Assembly: GCA_964036045.1 (NCBI GenBank)
Contig: OZ038382.1
Location: 9,124,853-9,188,852, forward strand
Direction of reading: 5' to 3'
Source of the DNA: Eutreptiella sp. 'Long Island Sound 2002'
Taxonomy: Eukaryota > Euglenozoa > Euglenophyceae > Eutreptiales > Eutreptiaceae
DNA: 64,000 bases
Shown piece after piece: positions 30,088-41,053 of the stretch. Within the stretch, counting starts at the first letter, position 1; the number at the start of each line of letters is the position of its first letter. Under the pieces are notes generated by a model. The model searched no databases. It saw only the letters and a list, made by a program, of their open reading frames with translations, and was not told where the DNA came from. Position numbers and translations under genes: made by a program.

Positions 30088-33000
30088 GTGAGTTCATGCC
30101 CCCGCAACCTCTCACACCCGCCTCCGGGTATTGCGAGGAGCTCTGTTCACTGGCACTTGGCATCTCTTCGGACCCCAACTCCTCCCAAAACAGCGCACCC
30201 CTGGCCTCTTCTCCCGCGGTGCTTGATAATTGTGGTGTGGCTCGCGGCCACCGCTGCCAGTTGCTGATTCAACACTTTGTGATTTCGAGCCAGACTTTCA
30301 GTAGCAAACGTGAGGTGTCTGCTTTTTGCCTCTGCAGCATGTGCGCACCATGCGCGCACTGTGCGGCAGCTCCCTGCAGCAAGATAAAGGAAGATCCTCT
30401 AAAAAAAAACTACACACATATTTCACCTTGCAAACCAGTTCATCACCGCCACCGTCAGAGCGAAAACAGGGCAAGTATGGGATCATTGGGTGAGGATTGG
30501 TTTCCACACAATTCAAATCATGAGGCCATTGCCATAATGCCAGTGTCACACCTTCCCACGTGGATGCAGCAGAAATACACCTGTTTGGTTTATGACAGTT
30601 GTCGGTTGCATCATTCCACTGTGACCTGCCCACCATTTCAAGAGTAATTCAAATGGTTTTGGCAAGACTGTTGTCTGTGTCTCATTGTGCTGTGGTTGGT
30701 GGCAGGGATACCCTCTCCCCCCGTTGTCCTGCCCCACCCCAGACAGTCCCCCGCCACCCCCTGGGGGACGGTTGCCAAGTGACGGTCCCCCACCCCCCCC
30801 TAGGGAACTGTACTACCACCGTACACGCACCTTTTCAGGCACAGAATTTGCACCGCAAAACGAAAAGAATTCAACATAACATTCATGCAAAGGACTACCA
30901 ATGTTCTGAGACCAACTCCTTGACCGGCTCAGTGTAAAATGGGTGTGGCGAGGAACTTTCCCGTCCCTCGGGGGGGTCAAGCGCGGCTTGTGGCTCAGGA
31001 GTCCTTCGCCAGACCTACCATGGTGGATGAAGTCGTGGACTCCGACACGGACGGAGATGACATGGACGTGGCAGAGGACACCGTCGTTGCCATACAGCTG
31101 AAGCCGAACGGCCAAGGGAATCCAGACACATGCCCAAGCCTAGAACAGGCACTTGGAGGAGCACCTACAGATGACCCTCCACCGTTGGTGGCCTTTGTCC
31201 CTTTTTCCTACCTTTGTCCAATTTCAAGGCATCTTCCTGGCAGAGCTCTCGAACCTTGATCCATGACCACTCAGATTCTCTTGTGATATTGCCTGATCGT
31301 CCCGTGGGTCTTGGCAGTACCACCCTTGCCGGTAGGTGCCATGCGGGCGGATGTGCTGCGTAGCGTGCAGCTTGGCGTGGAGTTTGCCACCTCGCCCATA
31401 TGGACGTGGTAGTGAGGGACCCTCCAAGGGCCCTGAAGGCTGCTGCTCCCATCCGCTTCTCGATCGGGGTGGCACCATGCCAACTCGTACTCTGTGCCTT
31501 TGAGGAGCTGTTGCTGGAGTTTACATAGGGCGCCCGGACCTCCTGGGATGATGATGGCGTCGTCATAGTGGTGGCTGCAGCGGTTGTTCTAGAGCCATCT
31601 TCTCCAAGTTTCCCAAAATGGTGGTATTGGTTGGGCATCCATAGTCTTGTTGACTTTGTAATCGAAGAAGATAAACAAGCCTGGGTGCTGTAACCAACCC
31701 CATTGCACTGTGGCCACATTGCGTGTGGCCACATTGCTGACACCGAGGCACATGGTGAACGCTATGCCCACTGCGGAGAAAACTCGCGCCCAGGCCTAGT
31801 GTACCCGGTGCTCGCCCAGGGCTGTAAAGTGGTCCATTGTGGCCCATATTCGCGAGCTCTTCTCCTCGTGCCATACGGCCCATCGCCTGGACTTGGAGTT
31901 GGTGGCGCTTTGTGATGAAGGGGGGCAGTGCCCCCGGTCGTTCTGGGCATCGAAGTCATGATTGGAGGTTTTTGGCAGGCGAGAACCCAGGTTTACGTAG
32001 GGCAAGGGTCTAGAGTCGTCTCGTGAATGTCGAGTCCAACAAGTCATTGGGGTCCCGTTCTCGTAGAGCCGTTTGGACCTGGCAAAGGTACGTGCCCACT
32101 CAACTGTCTTCGATGGCCCTGACGGTGATGGCCAAATCCCTGGAATCCCACTCCTGTGCCAAGGCGTGTAGGGCGGCATCATGTGCCCTCCACCCCATAT
32201 GCACCGTGACTGTCGCCGGTAATATCCCCCCCACTTGGGGGGTACAAGCCCGGATGTGGTCTCATTGCTAGCCCCCAAGAGCCCTTGTGCCCTGTAGGAA
32301 TGCACCCACTGCGTTCATGAGCATGTCCTCTTGGGTGGACGTGGATAATGGCGGAGATGGGCAGTTATTGGGATCCTGGGCGTGTTGAAAGAGGAGTGAG
32401 ACCGTGCCTTGAGGTCCGCATGGGAACATTTCCCCATGCATACCCCCACATGGCCTATAGGTGGACAAGGGGGGGGGGGGGGGTTCAAATCGAACACCTA
32501 GCCCTTATTGCTGGTGAGTATTGTTTGGTCCCCGATTTGAGAACTTTTTGCTTGGACGTGAGGTTGATGGTGTGCACTGGTGACTGCTGCTTGGGGACAA
32601 TTGTGGGCCCCATGGCCTGCCCCTCCGCACACAAAGCATTGCATGTTGGCCTGCGGCCCGCCCATGATCTAGGGGCTCGCGCTGACATCCCAGGGGCTGC
32701 CACTGGGCCTCCTAGCTGGGGCACTGGCATCGCCGATATACGCCCCTTACACTTATTGCGTAATTCCTCGTGCACCACTGTCCAGATGCTTTTTGAGAGG
32801 GTGTGGCTGGGCAAGTGGGGGTCCATACAGGCAAATTCCTTGAAGGAGATAATCAAGCTTTGCATCCAGGCATAGGGTAGGCTCTCACCGAGCAGCTTCT
32901 CAAGGTCTGATCTGGATGGAGTGTACCCGATCGGAGTCTTTCTTTCTCCAGCTTGGTCGCCGCCAGGAGCTGAACCAGTTCGGTCACATCTTCTTTGCTC

Positions 33001-33653
33001 AGGGAGGTACCTTGGCGTTGGGGCTTCGATGTGCCTTGCTGGTGGCGAATTGGGTCTTGCATAGCGATGTCATGGGCGGGCTCGAAGGTATTTCCTTGGA
33101 CATTAACTCTGAGGTGTTTGTGTACCTCGTATGCGCCGTCAGCATGATGTGCTTGTCTAGATGACCCACTCAGGCCGCTCCTGTCTGTAACATCTGTAAC
33201 GTGTCGTCTCCAACTTGCTGTTCCACGAAGAATTCCTCCTGCTCTAGCCGCCACTCTTCGCCCATGTCCTAGTATTTGGGCTGTTTGTGCATCGTCTCAA
33301 ACGGGCCCAAGACCCATGCTCGGAGTTTGATCAATTGTGCATTTCCTTTATTCGGCTTTTGTGGGTCAATATTTGTGTCATGTTCTTGCATGTCGTTACT
33401 CACTGCACCGAGGGGGGTCAACTTAAAAACAAAAAAGCTCTGAGCAAGGGTCAAAACAGATGTTTCTTGCAAAACTTTGGATTTCAGGGGGGGGGGGGGG
33501 GTTCCTCAATCATGGAGAGTAGTTGGTCGCTTTTGCCCGTCACACTTTTGCACATGGGATGCTGACAAACATGTATCCCAGCTTGTGCACACAGTTGCTC
33601 AGACTGATTTGGCTTTGGGCACAGGGACGAGGATCACACACACACACACACAG

Positions 33654-33694
<41 letters not shown>

Positions 33695-36528
33695 GAACCA
33701 AACAGAGAAAAGCAGAGAGCGAGCAACCCCATCGCAAGGATTTCCGACATTTCCCCTTTCCAACACAATCATATTTCGGCCAACACAAGGTGTTTTTGAA
33801 CTTCGGTGGCGATGCAGCTCTTTGCAATCTCCGTGCTTTCCATCAAAACTACCTGAGCTTCATGGAGCTGCTGAGACGAGCGGAATTTTTGCACCACGCC
33901 CCAACGGTAAGCAACACGGATCATCATTGAGGGTGCTAAAATTGCACCGCGCGCACCACACACATCAGATTAAGAAACACTTTAATGTACCGTACACCAT
34001 GTTCGAAGGTACGCAGGGACGTGGTCGCCTGATGTGTTTGTGTGCAACAACGGTCTCCTTGAATCCAAAGACCTCATCCCTCGGGTGTTGATGGTAGCAG
34101 CTGCCAACAGCCCTTGCCAGGGAGGCTGTATCTTTGGGATAGAAAAGGGGCCACGGCGTCCTTGGCCCAAGGAACACCCATCACACGAGACGGGGAATGC
34201 GAGGCAGTCTAGTGGGTGATTTGGATACAGCTGGGAATGTCCACACGGTTCATATGGGATTGCCACATAGCCTAGTGTGGATGATGGGCCCACAATGGTG
34301 ACGGGCTCGTTCACAGTGCCTCACAGATAGAAGACACCACTACCTAGCTCCAATAGTTCCGAATTCATGACGGCTAACTTGTCGAGGAGAGGGAGACAAC
34401 AAATTGCAATCTGAAAGTTTTGTTCATACACACTCATCCATCATGCCTAATACCCAAAAATAGTATCCCCAAAGGGTCTTACCCTAACACGCTGCATGCA
34501 AATAGTTGTATCAGCATCACCCAATCGTTGCATTCTGTGCTCACTGCCCACTTTTTGAGCGACGTTTAGTGTTACCAGAATTTGTGTGCGCACCAGGCTG
34601 ACGTGGTCCCATGCACCGCACTGCATGCACTATGGGCACAGCACAGGCAGCACCCTCATTGTGATGTGTATGGGATTCATTTCTCTGTACGAGGATTATA
34701 CTGGTATAGTGGATGAGTGTTTGCATCTTTTTGGTCGGATTTGCGCGGAACTCGCCAAGGCTGCCCATTGGTGACTGTGACTACTTTCGACATTTGCGCA
34801 CCTTGGTGTGTGTCTTCGTGTGTTTGGTTGGCCTGAGCCTATGGGCCCTGAGCCCCTTTCGGGCCTGAGGAGGAAGATTGGTCCGAATTTGGGAGTGCCA
34901 GCCCAGCCCTATGCACTTGCTCGTGCCCTTGTCCCAGCTCCTCAGACTCTCACACCCTACTGCTGCCCACCCCGAGGTGCGCAGAGGTTGGTGCACAAAC
35001 AAACCCAATGTGCACCACGCAAGGTCCAGTATGGACCCACAGTTTCCCTCCTCCTTCAATCGCATGCCTGCCCGGGGCACATTGTACCTGTCTACAGGTC
35101 ACCATCTGGGCACATTGAGCCGGACGGCACCACGGGAGGCCCTGGTGCGAGAGCATGAGGGGTCACAACATGGGCAAGGCCCCAGGCATTGGGCTGGCAC
35201 TGCGACCCATGCTCCAAACTGAAAGGCAATGGCAGCCGTGCCGAAGGGGAGGGCTTTGGGTGACCGTGCATTGCAGCCCATCTGCTTCTGTCCGCTCAAT
35301 AGACCACCAACACTTTTGTAATCGCTCCGCCAACTGCTTCTCATAGCCACCCAGGCAACCACTTTTGAACATCACCTTTGGGCCTTTTCCCCCCTCAAGT
35401 GCATCCCTGGCACCATGGGGGAATCCTTGCACTGTGCGCGCACTGCACGCGCACTGCGCGCTATTGTTAGACTATGTTCCCCCCGAAGAGCCCCTAGGCA
35501 CGCCCCTTGGAAACACCCTTAGAATTAGGCGACCCAAACTGGACTGGAGGGACCTTGAGGGGGACCTTCCCGGTTCTTGTGGCATGGTGAAGGACAAGGG
35601 GCCTTTGGGGAGGAACTTGACTGTGTGTTGGGTAGCGGAGATGCAGGGCAATCAGGTGGCAAGTCTCAACTTGGGATGGCAAAGGAGGTGGACTCCATCT
35701 TGCATTGCCGATTCACCACTCTCAACCCATCTTGGTAGTATTCCAAGTGGAGGAGTCCGTCTTCAGCCATCCCAACCACCGTGGCAGGAGGTCGCAGGCC
35801 ATTGGAGCGGGTGTAGAACACCCTATCCCCAATACTAGATCCATGGAGAAAATGGGCATGAGAAATGAGGAGGGAAGTATGATGTCCTGTAGCAGGCACC
35901 CTCAAAGTGTATCACCATATCAATCAACCGAGAAAAAGAGTAGATGTGGCAGAAATGGGCAAAAAATGTGTGCAAAAAAGTAGAAATGGGTGAAACAGGG
36001 TGAACATCCAAAAATGCCAGATCCCCAATGCATCAAAACCTACTACCAAACAACAATGATGCCCAAAGTACCACAAAGTATGGGTTTCTACTACGGCCAG
36101 ATGCCCAAATAGTTGCACTGCGCGCGCACTGCACGCGCACTACGCTTAAGGCGCCCCCCATGGCAATATCGGACCGCTGACCATAGAGTTTCTTACTAAC
36201 TGCACCGCCACTCCCCCACTCATGCCCCAAACCAGCAACCAGGTAGTCCTATGTACAACGCATCCTCCTCCCTCGATCATTACACCCTTGTACTGTCCTA
36301 CAGAGTCAACACCGTACGAAGCGCTGAACGATGTGAAGAGGCAACGGGACATCAAGTATTCATGAGACAATTTATGCTTGGGTTCCTTGTAACATACACG
36401 AAATTGCCAACCTGCAGTCTGGACGGGGTCAATTTGTATGTGAAGCACCGTATTTTTGTCATGCCGTGGATCCAGCTGAAACATGCCAAGGCAGATGCCT
36501 GTCGCAACCCTGTTTTGAACCTGGAAAG
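29977..36528 (+). CDS. multi-exon gene of unknown function, plus strand (7 exons modelled)
   Basis: Exons 29977-30087, 30999-31187, 33790-33906, 33969-34008, 34647-34703, 36304-36355 and 36418-36528 agree in phase at all six junctions and read as ordinary protein throughout. The N-terminus (MAALDYPSPTIIDNARRDI) is followed by an acidic stretch (VDSDTDGDDMDVAEDTVV), a helical part (LSFMELLRRAEFLHHAPT), a short hydrophobic strand (STLIVMCMGFISLYEDY), TPYEALNDVKRQRDI and LDGVNLYVKHRIFVMPW. The donor of exon 2 (TTG|GTGGCC) and that of exon 5 are weak, so those ends are the least certain. The gene continues past 36528 (donor AAAG|GTAAAT). I recognise no family. An antisense retroelement remnant occupies the intron between exons 2 and 3. 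Confidence 0.45.
30999..31187 (+). CDS. plus-strand gene, exon 2
   Basis: After acceptor GGCTCAG. Reads ESFARPTMVDEVVDSDTDG, strongly acidic. Phase 0 at both ends if the weak donor at 31188 is used. Confidence 0.4.
31195..33254 (-). mobile_element. retroelement Gag remnant with CCHC zinc knuckle, frameshifted
   Basis: On the minus strand a helical Gag-like frame (MQSLIISFKEFACMDPHLPS, 32738-32865) is followed in a shifted frame by a textbook zinc knuckle at 32597-32638: CFVCGGAGHGAHNC, exactly C-x2-C-x4-H-x4-C. Further minus-strand pieces continue to about 31.2 kb with several frameshifts, and I saw no intact reverse transcriptase motif. No LTRs were located. It lies antisense inside an intron of the plus-strand gene. 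Confidence 0.6.
33635..33690 (+). repeat. (CA)n microsatellite
   Basis: About 27 CA units with one GG interruption. Confidence 0.95.
33790..33906 (+). CDS. plus-strand gene, exon 3
   Basis: 39 codons between CACAAG and the strong donor ACG|GTAAGC. Reads VFLNFGGDAALCNLRAFHQN and then an amphipathic helix. A CA microsatellite lies 100 bp upstream. Confidence 0.5.
33969..34703 (+). CDS. plus-strand gene, exons 4 and 5
   Basis: Exon 4 (33969-34008) reads IKKHFNVPYTMFE and ends in phase 1. Exon 5 (34647-34703) completes the codon and reads STLIVMCMGFISLYEDYT. Confidence 0.4.
35429..35466 (+). repeat. short dispersed GCACTG-CGCGCGCACTGCACGCGCACT element
   Basis: Recurs at 36113-36145. The core ACTGCACGCGCACT is identical at both sites. 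Confidence 0.6.
35666..35905 (-). pseudogene. retroelement-like polyprotein fragment
   Basis: A minus-strand frame reads IGDRVFYTRSNGLRPPATVV, then GLLHLEYYQDGLRVVNRQC. This GDRV-led beta-strand pattern resembles the region after the integrase core in LTR-retrotransposon polyproteins. No flanking domain is intact. It may belong to the Gag remnant downstream or to a separate nested insertion. Confidence 0.35.
36304..36528 (+). CDS. plus-strand gene, exons 6 and 7
   Basis: Exon 6 (36304-36355) reads STPYEALNDVKRQRDI, then donor AA|GTATTC. Exon 7 (36418-36528) follows CCTGCAG and reads LDGVNLYVKHRIFVMPWIQL, then donor AAAG|GTAAAT. An alternative Cys-rich frame of exon 7 is open too, but does not fit the phase of exon 6. 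Confidence 0.42.
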
Positions 36529-37333
36529 GTAAATAGTGAAAATCAGCTCATAAATGTCCATCCTGCTGGGTGTGTGCTTGTTATTTGGACTTATCGACCT
36601 AAAGCGACCCAAAGATGGGACATCCCTGTGCATTGATGCTGAGAACCTCGGGGGATTCAATTGCAATGCGGGTGTAGTGACTTGGAGTGGGGGAGATGGC
36701 ATAAAGAGCAGAGCCTATTGAGTCAGCGGTTAAAGATACCCTTGCATGCAGCTACAGAAGCCAATCAGTGTCAGAGAGCCACTCCCCTGCAAGATCTAAA
36801 GGCCCCTGTTGTTTGGAGGGGTGGACATCCTCCCTCGTCCTCCGTAGAGCAATTTGATATTGAGGTCGGCACATGCTCTGCAATTTGCATGAGTTGGGCT
36901 GGTCCGTGCACGCCATACGCTCCCATGAAGCTCGGGATCGGACGTCGCTTGCATGAATGCAGCGGACCTCAACGATTGAGAAAACGAAAAAATTGCAGAA
37001 AATGAAGGATCGTCGGGGATCACAAGTGCACGGCGGTGAAATGGTGAACAAAGAGCTGAGCGGGTCGATTGCAGCGGCCTTTCGATGGAAGCGCTAGGGG
37101 CCTCTCACATCCGTGTAATCAGGGTCAGTACGTCCGTTTCATGCAGTCCAGACACTTGACAGACACATGCATATGAAATACAGCATTGAACATCGTGAAA
37201 CATGCAACATAAAAGAGCAACCCCACCACCAACACCACCACACACACTACCACACACATGCCCACCCATTAGTCCCTCCACCAATGCTGCACAAAATGCA
37301 CATGTGCACACGGTTGTGTGTGCACGCGCAAGC

Positions 37334-37447
37334 ATGGTACCATTTTTAGAACTAGCAGTAGCTGTTGCTGTTGTTTTTCTGGTGCTGCTCTTGGATTGTG
37401 CACAATCAGAGCGGTATGACCACCGGGCAATCGGAGCTTTAAAATGA
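37334..37447 (+). CDS. small frame with one transmembrane helix
   Basis: ATG to TGA, 37 codons. MVPFLELAVAVAVVFLVLLL is a clear hydrophobic helix, followed by DCAQSERYDHRAIGALK. It could be a signal-peptide first exon (donor CG|GTATGA inside) or a stand-alone small protein. Confidence 0.3.
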   Translation: MVPFLELAVAVAVVFLVLLLDCAQSERYDHRAIGALK

Positions 37448-37696
37448 AAGCTAACAAGCATCGGAACCAGAAAACGCCAAAAAGTGCGAAAACCTTTTCA
37501 CATTGGCGCAACGCGCGAGGTCATGTGAACACTCTGCTGCGACGTCCAGACGGTTGGGCATAAAGGCCCGGCATATAACCCATTCACCTTCTGGATGTGG
37601 GGTGAAGAAACCTCACAACCCATCGGATATCTTTCAGCAACAGATGTACCAGATGTTAACACACGCGGGCGGTTGCACGCACGCACGCACACGCAG

Positions 37697-37900
37697 GTCA
37701 GCATCGCCAACATCCGCCAGATGGCGTGGAAGATACAGGCATCCGGGCAATTAGCAGAAGCGGCGGGCAAAGGGAGGCCCGGCGCAAAAAGGGGAGGAGG
37801 CGTCAAGATTCGCGACGGTGGAGCTCCTTGGATGGACTGCTCTTCTGGACCCCTTCGGCACACCGCCCACTGCACTCCGTCACGACGAGAAATAAAAAAG
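37697..37900 (+). CDS. candidate exon, plus strand
   Basis: Acceptor CACACGCAG|GTCAGC after an ACGC microsatellite. Reads VSIANIRQMAWKIQASGQLA and continues basic and Gly-rich. The 3' end is not resolved. Confidence 0.3.
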
Positions 37901-38015
37901 CAACTGAGTGCACGCATGCGCACACAATCGCCTTAGACGACATGACAACAAGCGAAACGAGGGCAGCACGCGGCAGAGTGTCCGATTTTTCGTCAGGTCG
38001 CTGCCACGAATACAG

Positions 38016-38153
38016 TACGAAGAAAGATGCCATGGAGTCGAATCACATGGCTTGACCCCTTCCGAAAACAACGACGTCAACAACAGCCGCAACGAATTCG
38101 TCGATTTCTTTACTCAAAATTACCTCACTTTGCAGTCACTGAAACCGTTCTGA
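38016..38153 (+). CDS. candidate terminal exon, plus strand
   Basis: Acceptor GAATACAG opens 45 codons to TGA, with ENNDVNNSRNEFVDFFTQNY near the end. It may be the 3' end of the gene that starts at 29977, but the intervening exons are not joined. Confidence 0.33.
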   Translation, partial: YEERCHGVESHGLTPSENNDVNNSRNEFVDFFTQNYLTLQSLKPF

Positions 38154-38454
38154 GAGGCGCGTTGGCAACTGCAACAGCCAGCAATAGGATCACTTGGGGA
38201 GGACAACCTAGGGGAGGATAACAGTATGCCAGACGGAAGGGATTACTGTGAACAGGCCGAAGCACATGGCTGTCGGCCACCTGTTGCATGCGCAACTAGC
38301 GGAGCTTCCATGGGGAAATGGAATGGAACGGAGCCTCTGATCCCCCGTTGAGACGGCGATCCATCCAAATGGTGGGCTATGCACAAGAACCTCATTTGTT
38401 CTCTGAACTGCGGTGTATTGATCAGGTATGCCATACTGCACATCTGGACCACAC

Positions 38455-38500
38455 CGGATATGACCCCGCGAGGCATTTGGCTAGACACGACGGTGCTTTA
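38455..38500 (+). repeat. 46-bp direct repeat, copy 1 (copy 2 about 38680-38726)
   Basis: GGATA(T/C)GACCCCGCGAGGC...ACGACGGT recurs 225 bp downstream. Each is embedded in otherwise different sequence. Confidence 0.6.
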
Positions 38501-39104
38501 CCAATCCTCTAGAGGGACGGCGGGAGAGGTCGAGGGATGTATGCAAACGGCACCCAAAAGACTCCGGTGGGGACCAGCGGAGGACCTCTTTCGGCGTGTG
38601 ACTGTGAATGCACCGCCGTTCATTCCTTTTCATCGACGACGTCACTCATAAGCGTTCCCCGCTGCACATGCGGACGCGATGGATACGACCCCGCGAGGCG
38701 TTTGCCTTGGCACGACGGTTCTATTTACACGCGACAAAATGGACATCTGACTTGGGGAGCGCGGGGCTGCGGCACCGATCCACACGCCCATCCACGTGGG
38801 CCCTGCTTCACACAGGGAGCGTGCGCAGTGTGGCACGTGCAATCCAACAAGTTGGCTTCGCAGTAGCCGCTTGCCACGAGCGCGGGCGCATTGCAGGGGG
38901 GAAAGCGGGATTGGTCACCCTTTTAACAACGGGCCCTTAGCGTCCACAGGCGGGTGGTCACTTTGAGCCGCGTATATTTTGCGGGTGTTAAATTTCAATG
39001 TGGGAAAAGTGGCGGGGGCTGCCAAAAAAACGCTTTGGGAAGTCTCGCATTCCCAGACCTGCAGTGGTGCGTCGGGCTTTTGGTGGACCCAGGTTGACTC
39101 ACAC

Positions 39105-39119
39105 CAGGGCTGTCCTTAA
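39105..39119 (+). repeat. solitary hAT terminus
   Basis: CAGGGCTGTCCTTAA, identical to the hAT termini at 15975 and 19573, followed by GACGAAATG, which resembles the sequence inside the right end. I found no matching second end nearby, so this is a truncated or rearranged relative. Confidence 0.7.
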
Positions 39120-39159
39120 GACGAAATGAAAGAACAAAATTCCGGCCTCCGTTGCGCTC

Positions 39160-39250
39160 GGACCAGTAACTGCAGTCGGTTGGCCATCAACTGCAGTCGG
39201 TTCGGCACCAACCGCTGTCGGTTGAGTGTCAATCGCCGTCGGCTAACCGA
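39160..39250 (+). repeat. 27-bp minisatellite (AACTGCAGTCGGTT-type)
   Basis: Three to four diverged copies of a 27-bp unit ending (G)TCGGTT/CTAACCG. Similar AACCG(C/T)C words recur at 39815-39900. Confidence 0.65.
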
Positions 39251-39589
39251 ATCCTGCCAAACGCCGTACTTAGCGCAAACAGGAACGAAATATCTCGGTC
39301 CCAAAGGAAAGCCCTGGATCACACCCTCTGGCAAGGGCGTCCCATAGAGCAGCTTACAATTCCGGCGTCTTGCAGAACGGACCTCAGTTTGGGGAGCAGT
39401 TTTTGGAACCAAGAGGCGATTTATGAGAGAGGGAACTGAATGGGGACAAGAATTCCGCACTAACGGCTGCGCAGAGCTCATCCAAAGTCTGCAGACAGAA
39501 GAGTGACATCAGAAAAACAGAAAGGGCTCCTTCACAGAGGTGGTAAGTTGTTGCACTGTTATTTTGGAATTATTTTTGGAATTTGCAGG

Positions 39590-39660
39590 ACTGACTCAAG
39601 ACTAACTCAGGACTAATTTACGACTTATTCAGGACTAGCTTAGGACTAGCTCAGGACAAA
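39590..39660 (+). repeat. 11-12 bp tandem repeat AGGACTA(A/G)CT
   Basis: About six imperfect units. Confidence 0.7.
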
Positions 39661-40717
39661 GCAGTACCGTGACGGGATTGGGGCATATGTTGGAAGACGG
39701 GATGTTACGAAACCTCTTGCGACTCGTCAGGTCGCCATGGGCCGCTGCACTCCGAAGGAAACTGGCAGATGCGTGCCGGTCGTCACGCCTCACGAGAATG
39801 GCGGACACCAGCCCACCGGTAACCGACCGCCAACCGTCAACTGACCGTCAACCGACATCGACGCAGCGCCGTCCGCCGTCCGTTAACCGCCACGCACCGT
39901 CATGCAGCCATTGACACTCCCCCTGTGGCCCGCCGTTGTCCCTGATCCCATCGAAAAAGCGGCCGTCAAACTTCATGCGAAAAACCGACAGTCGGGGGCG
40001 GATACCCCCGCAACAGCGCCCGTCTACCGGCAACTGCCGCTGTCCAACGACCATAAACGGCCGTCAATCGTTCTCGACCCGCGTCGGTTGACGCTCAACC
40101 GTCGTCTGCGGAACGGCAAACCGCTGGGCGCAGGCGCGGGCGCGGGCAGTCTTGAACACCCCCCCACCCCCCCCTCTGCCCCCGCCGGGGCCTCATTTGC
40201 CGCTCACACGCACCCAATCGTTCACACTATTCGCGCTTCCACACACCCCACCAGCTCCCCGCCTCATCTTCAGCACCACGGCCTGACTGTACCTTCGACC
40301 GGCCACCAATGCATCCCCACACCTCTAAACCAGCGAAGGGGGGAGGGTCGTGCATTCCTCCCTGCGGCGAAACACATTCGCAGACGTGACGCAACTTGCG
40401 ACCTTCCAACTCGAACTGGTCGAGCTTGGACCTCGAGAATCGCAAGCTCTACCACATTTGTCGAGTGCACAGAGACGCAGGAACACTTGGCGAGCGCACG
40501 CACCGCACCAGTGCGAGCGCCAGGCTAACATTAGAAGAGAGGGTGGGGGGGGGCTGGGACCCAAAATTTGTGTACCAAAAATGGCCTTGTCAGATTTTCC
40601 CCATTGAAAAGTTCGTTTTTTCCCACGATGGTCACTTTGGTCTTGAGGGGGGAGGGGGGGGCTCCTCCTACGGTTGTCGGCCGTTCCAATGTACGGCTGC
40701 CCAGCGCCCAACAACTC

Positions 40718-41053
40718 TTATTGCGCCGCCTCGGTCTCCGTCATCAACACCATGACCACGGAGCTGTTCTGCGCCTGCTGCATCGTCAGGCTGCCGGGGG
40801 TCACGAACCCCAGGTTGTGGCACCGGAACTCCGGCCAGTCGTCGTCCTGCGGCAGCCCGTAGGCCATGTTAAAGTCGGTCGCGGCGTACAGGCCGTCGAC
40901 CCGGAACATGGAGTTGGGGGGCAGCAGCAGCTCACCCTCGTCGGGGTAGTACGAGTACAGGTTGATGCTGCGCGGCGTCTTGGTCTTGATCTTGAACACG
41001 ATGCCTTTCGGAGCGGCGCCGCCGTCGTCAGAGTCCAGGAAGGACGACGCGAC
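40718..41053 (-). CDS. ART gene exon 13: ExE-bearing C-terminal half of the catalytic domain
   Basis: Acceptor GTCCGCAG, phase 0, 111 codons plus TAA. Reads IVFKIKTKTPRSINLYSYY, then PDEGELLLPPNSMFRV, the classical strand with Glu-x-Glu followed by L-L-PP, where the second Glu is the catalytic one in the family. The C-terminal 50 residues form further strands without a membrane anchor. Confidence 0.85.
   Translation of the reverse strand, partial: VASSFLDSDDGGAAPKGIVFKIKTKTPRSINLYSYYPDEGELLLPPNSMFRVDGLYAATDFNMAYGLPQDDDWPEFRCHNLGFVTPGSLTMQQAQNSSVVMVLMTETEAAQ

Noticed and set aside
33600-33830. Cys/Val-rich and His/Thr-rich frames across CA repeats
   Set aside because: Dinucleotide repeats are open in several frames on both strands. 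The same applies at 63333-63463.
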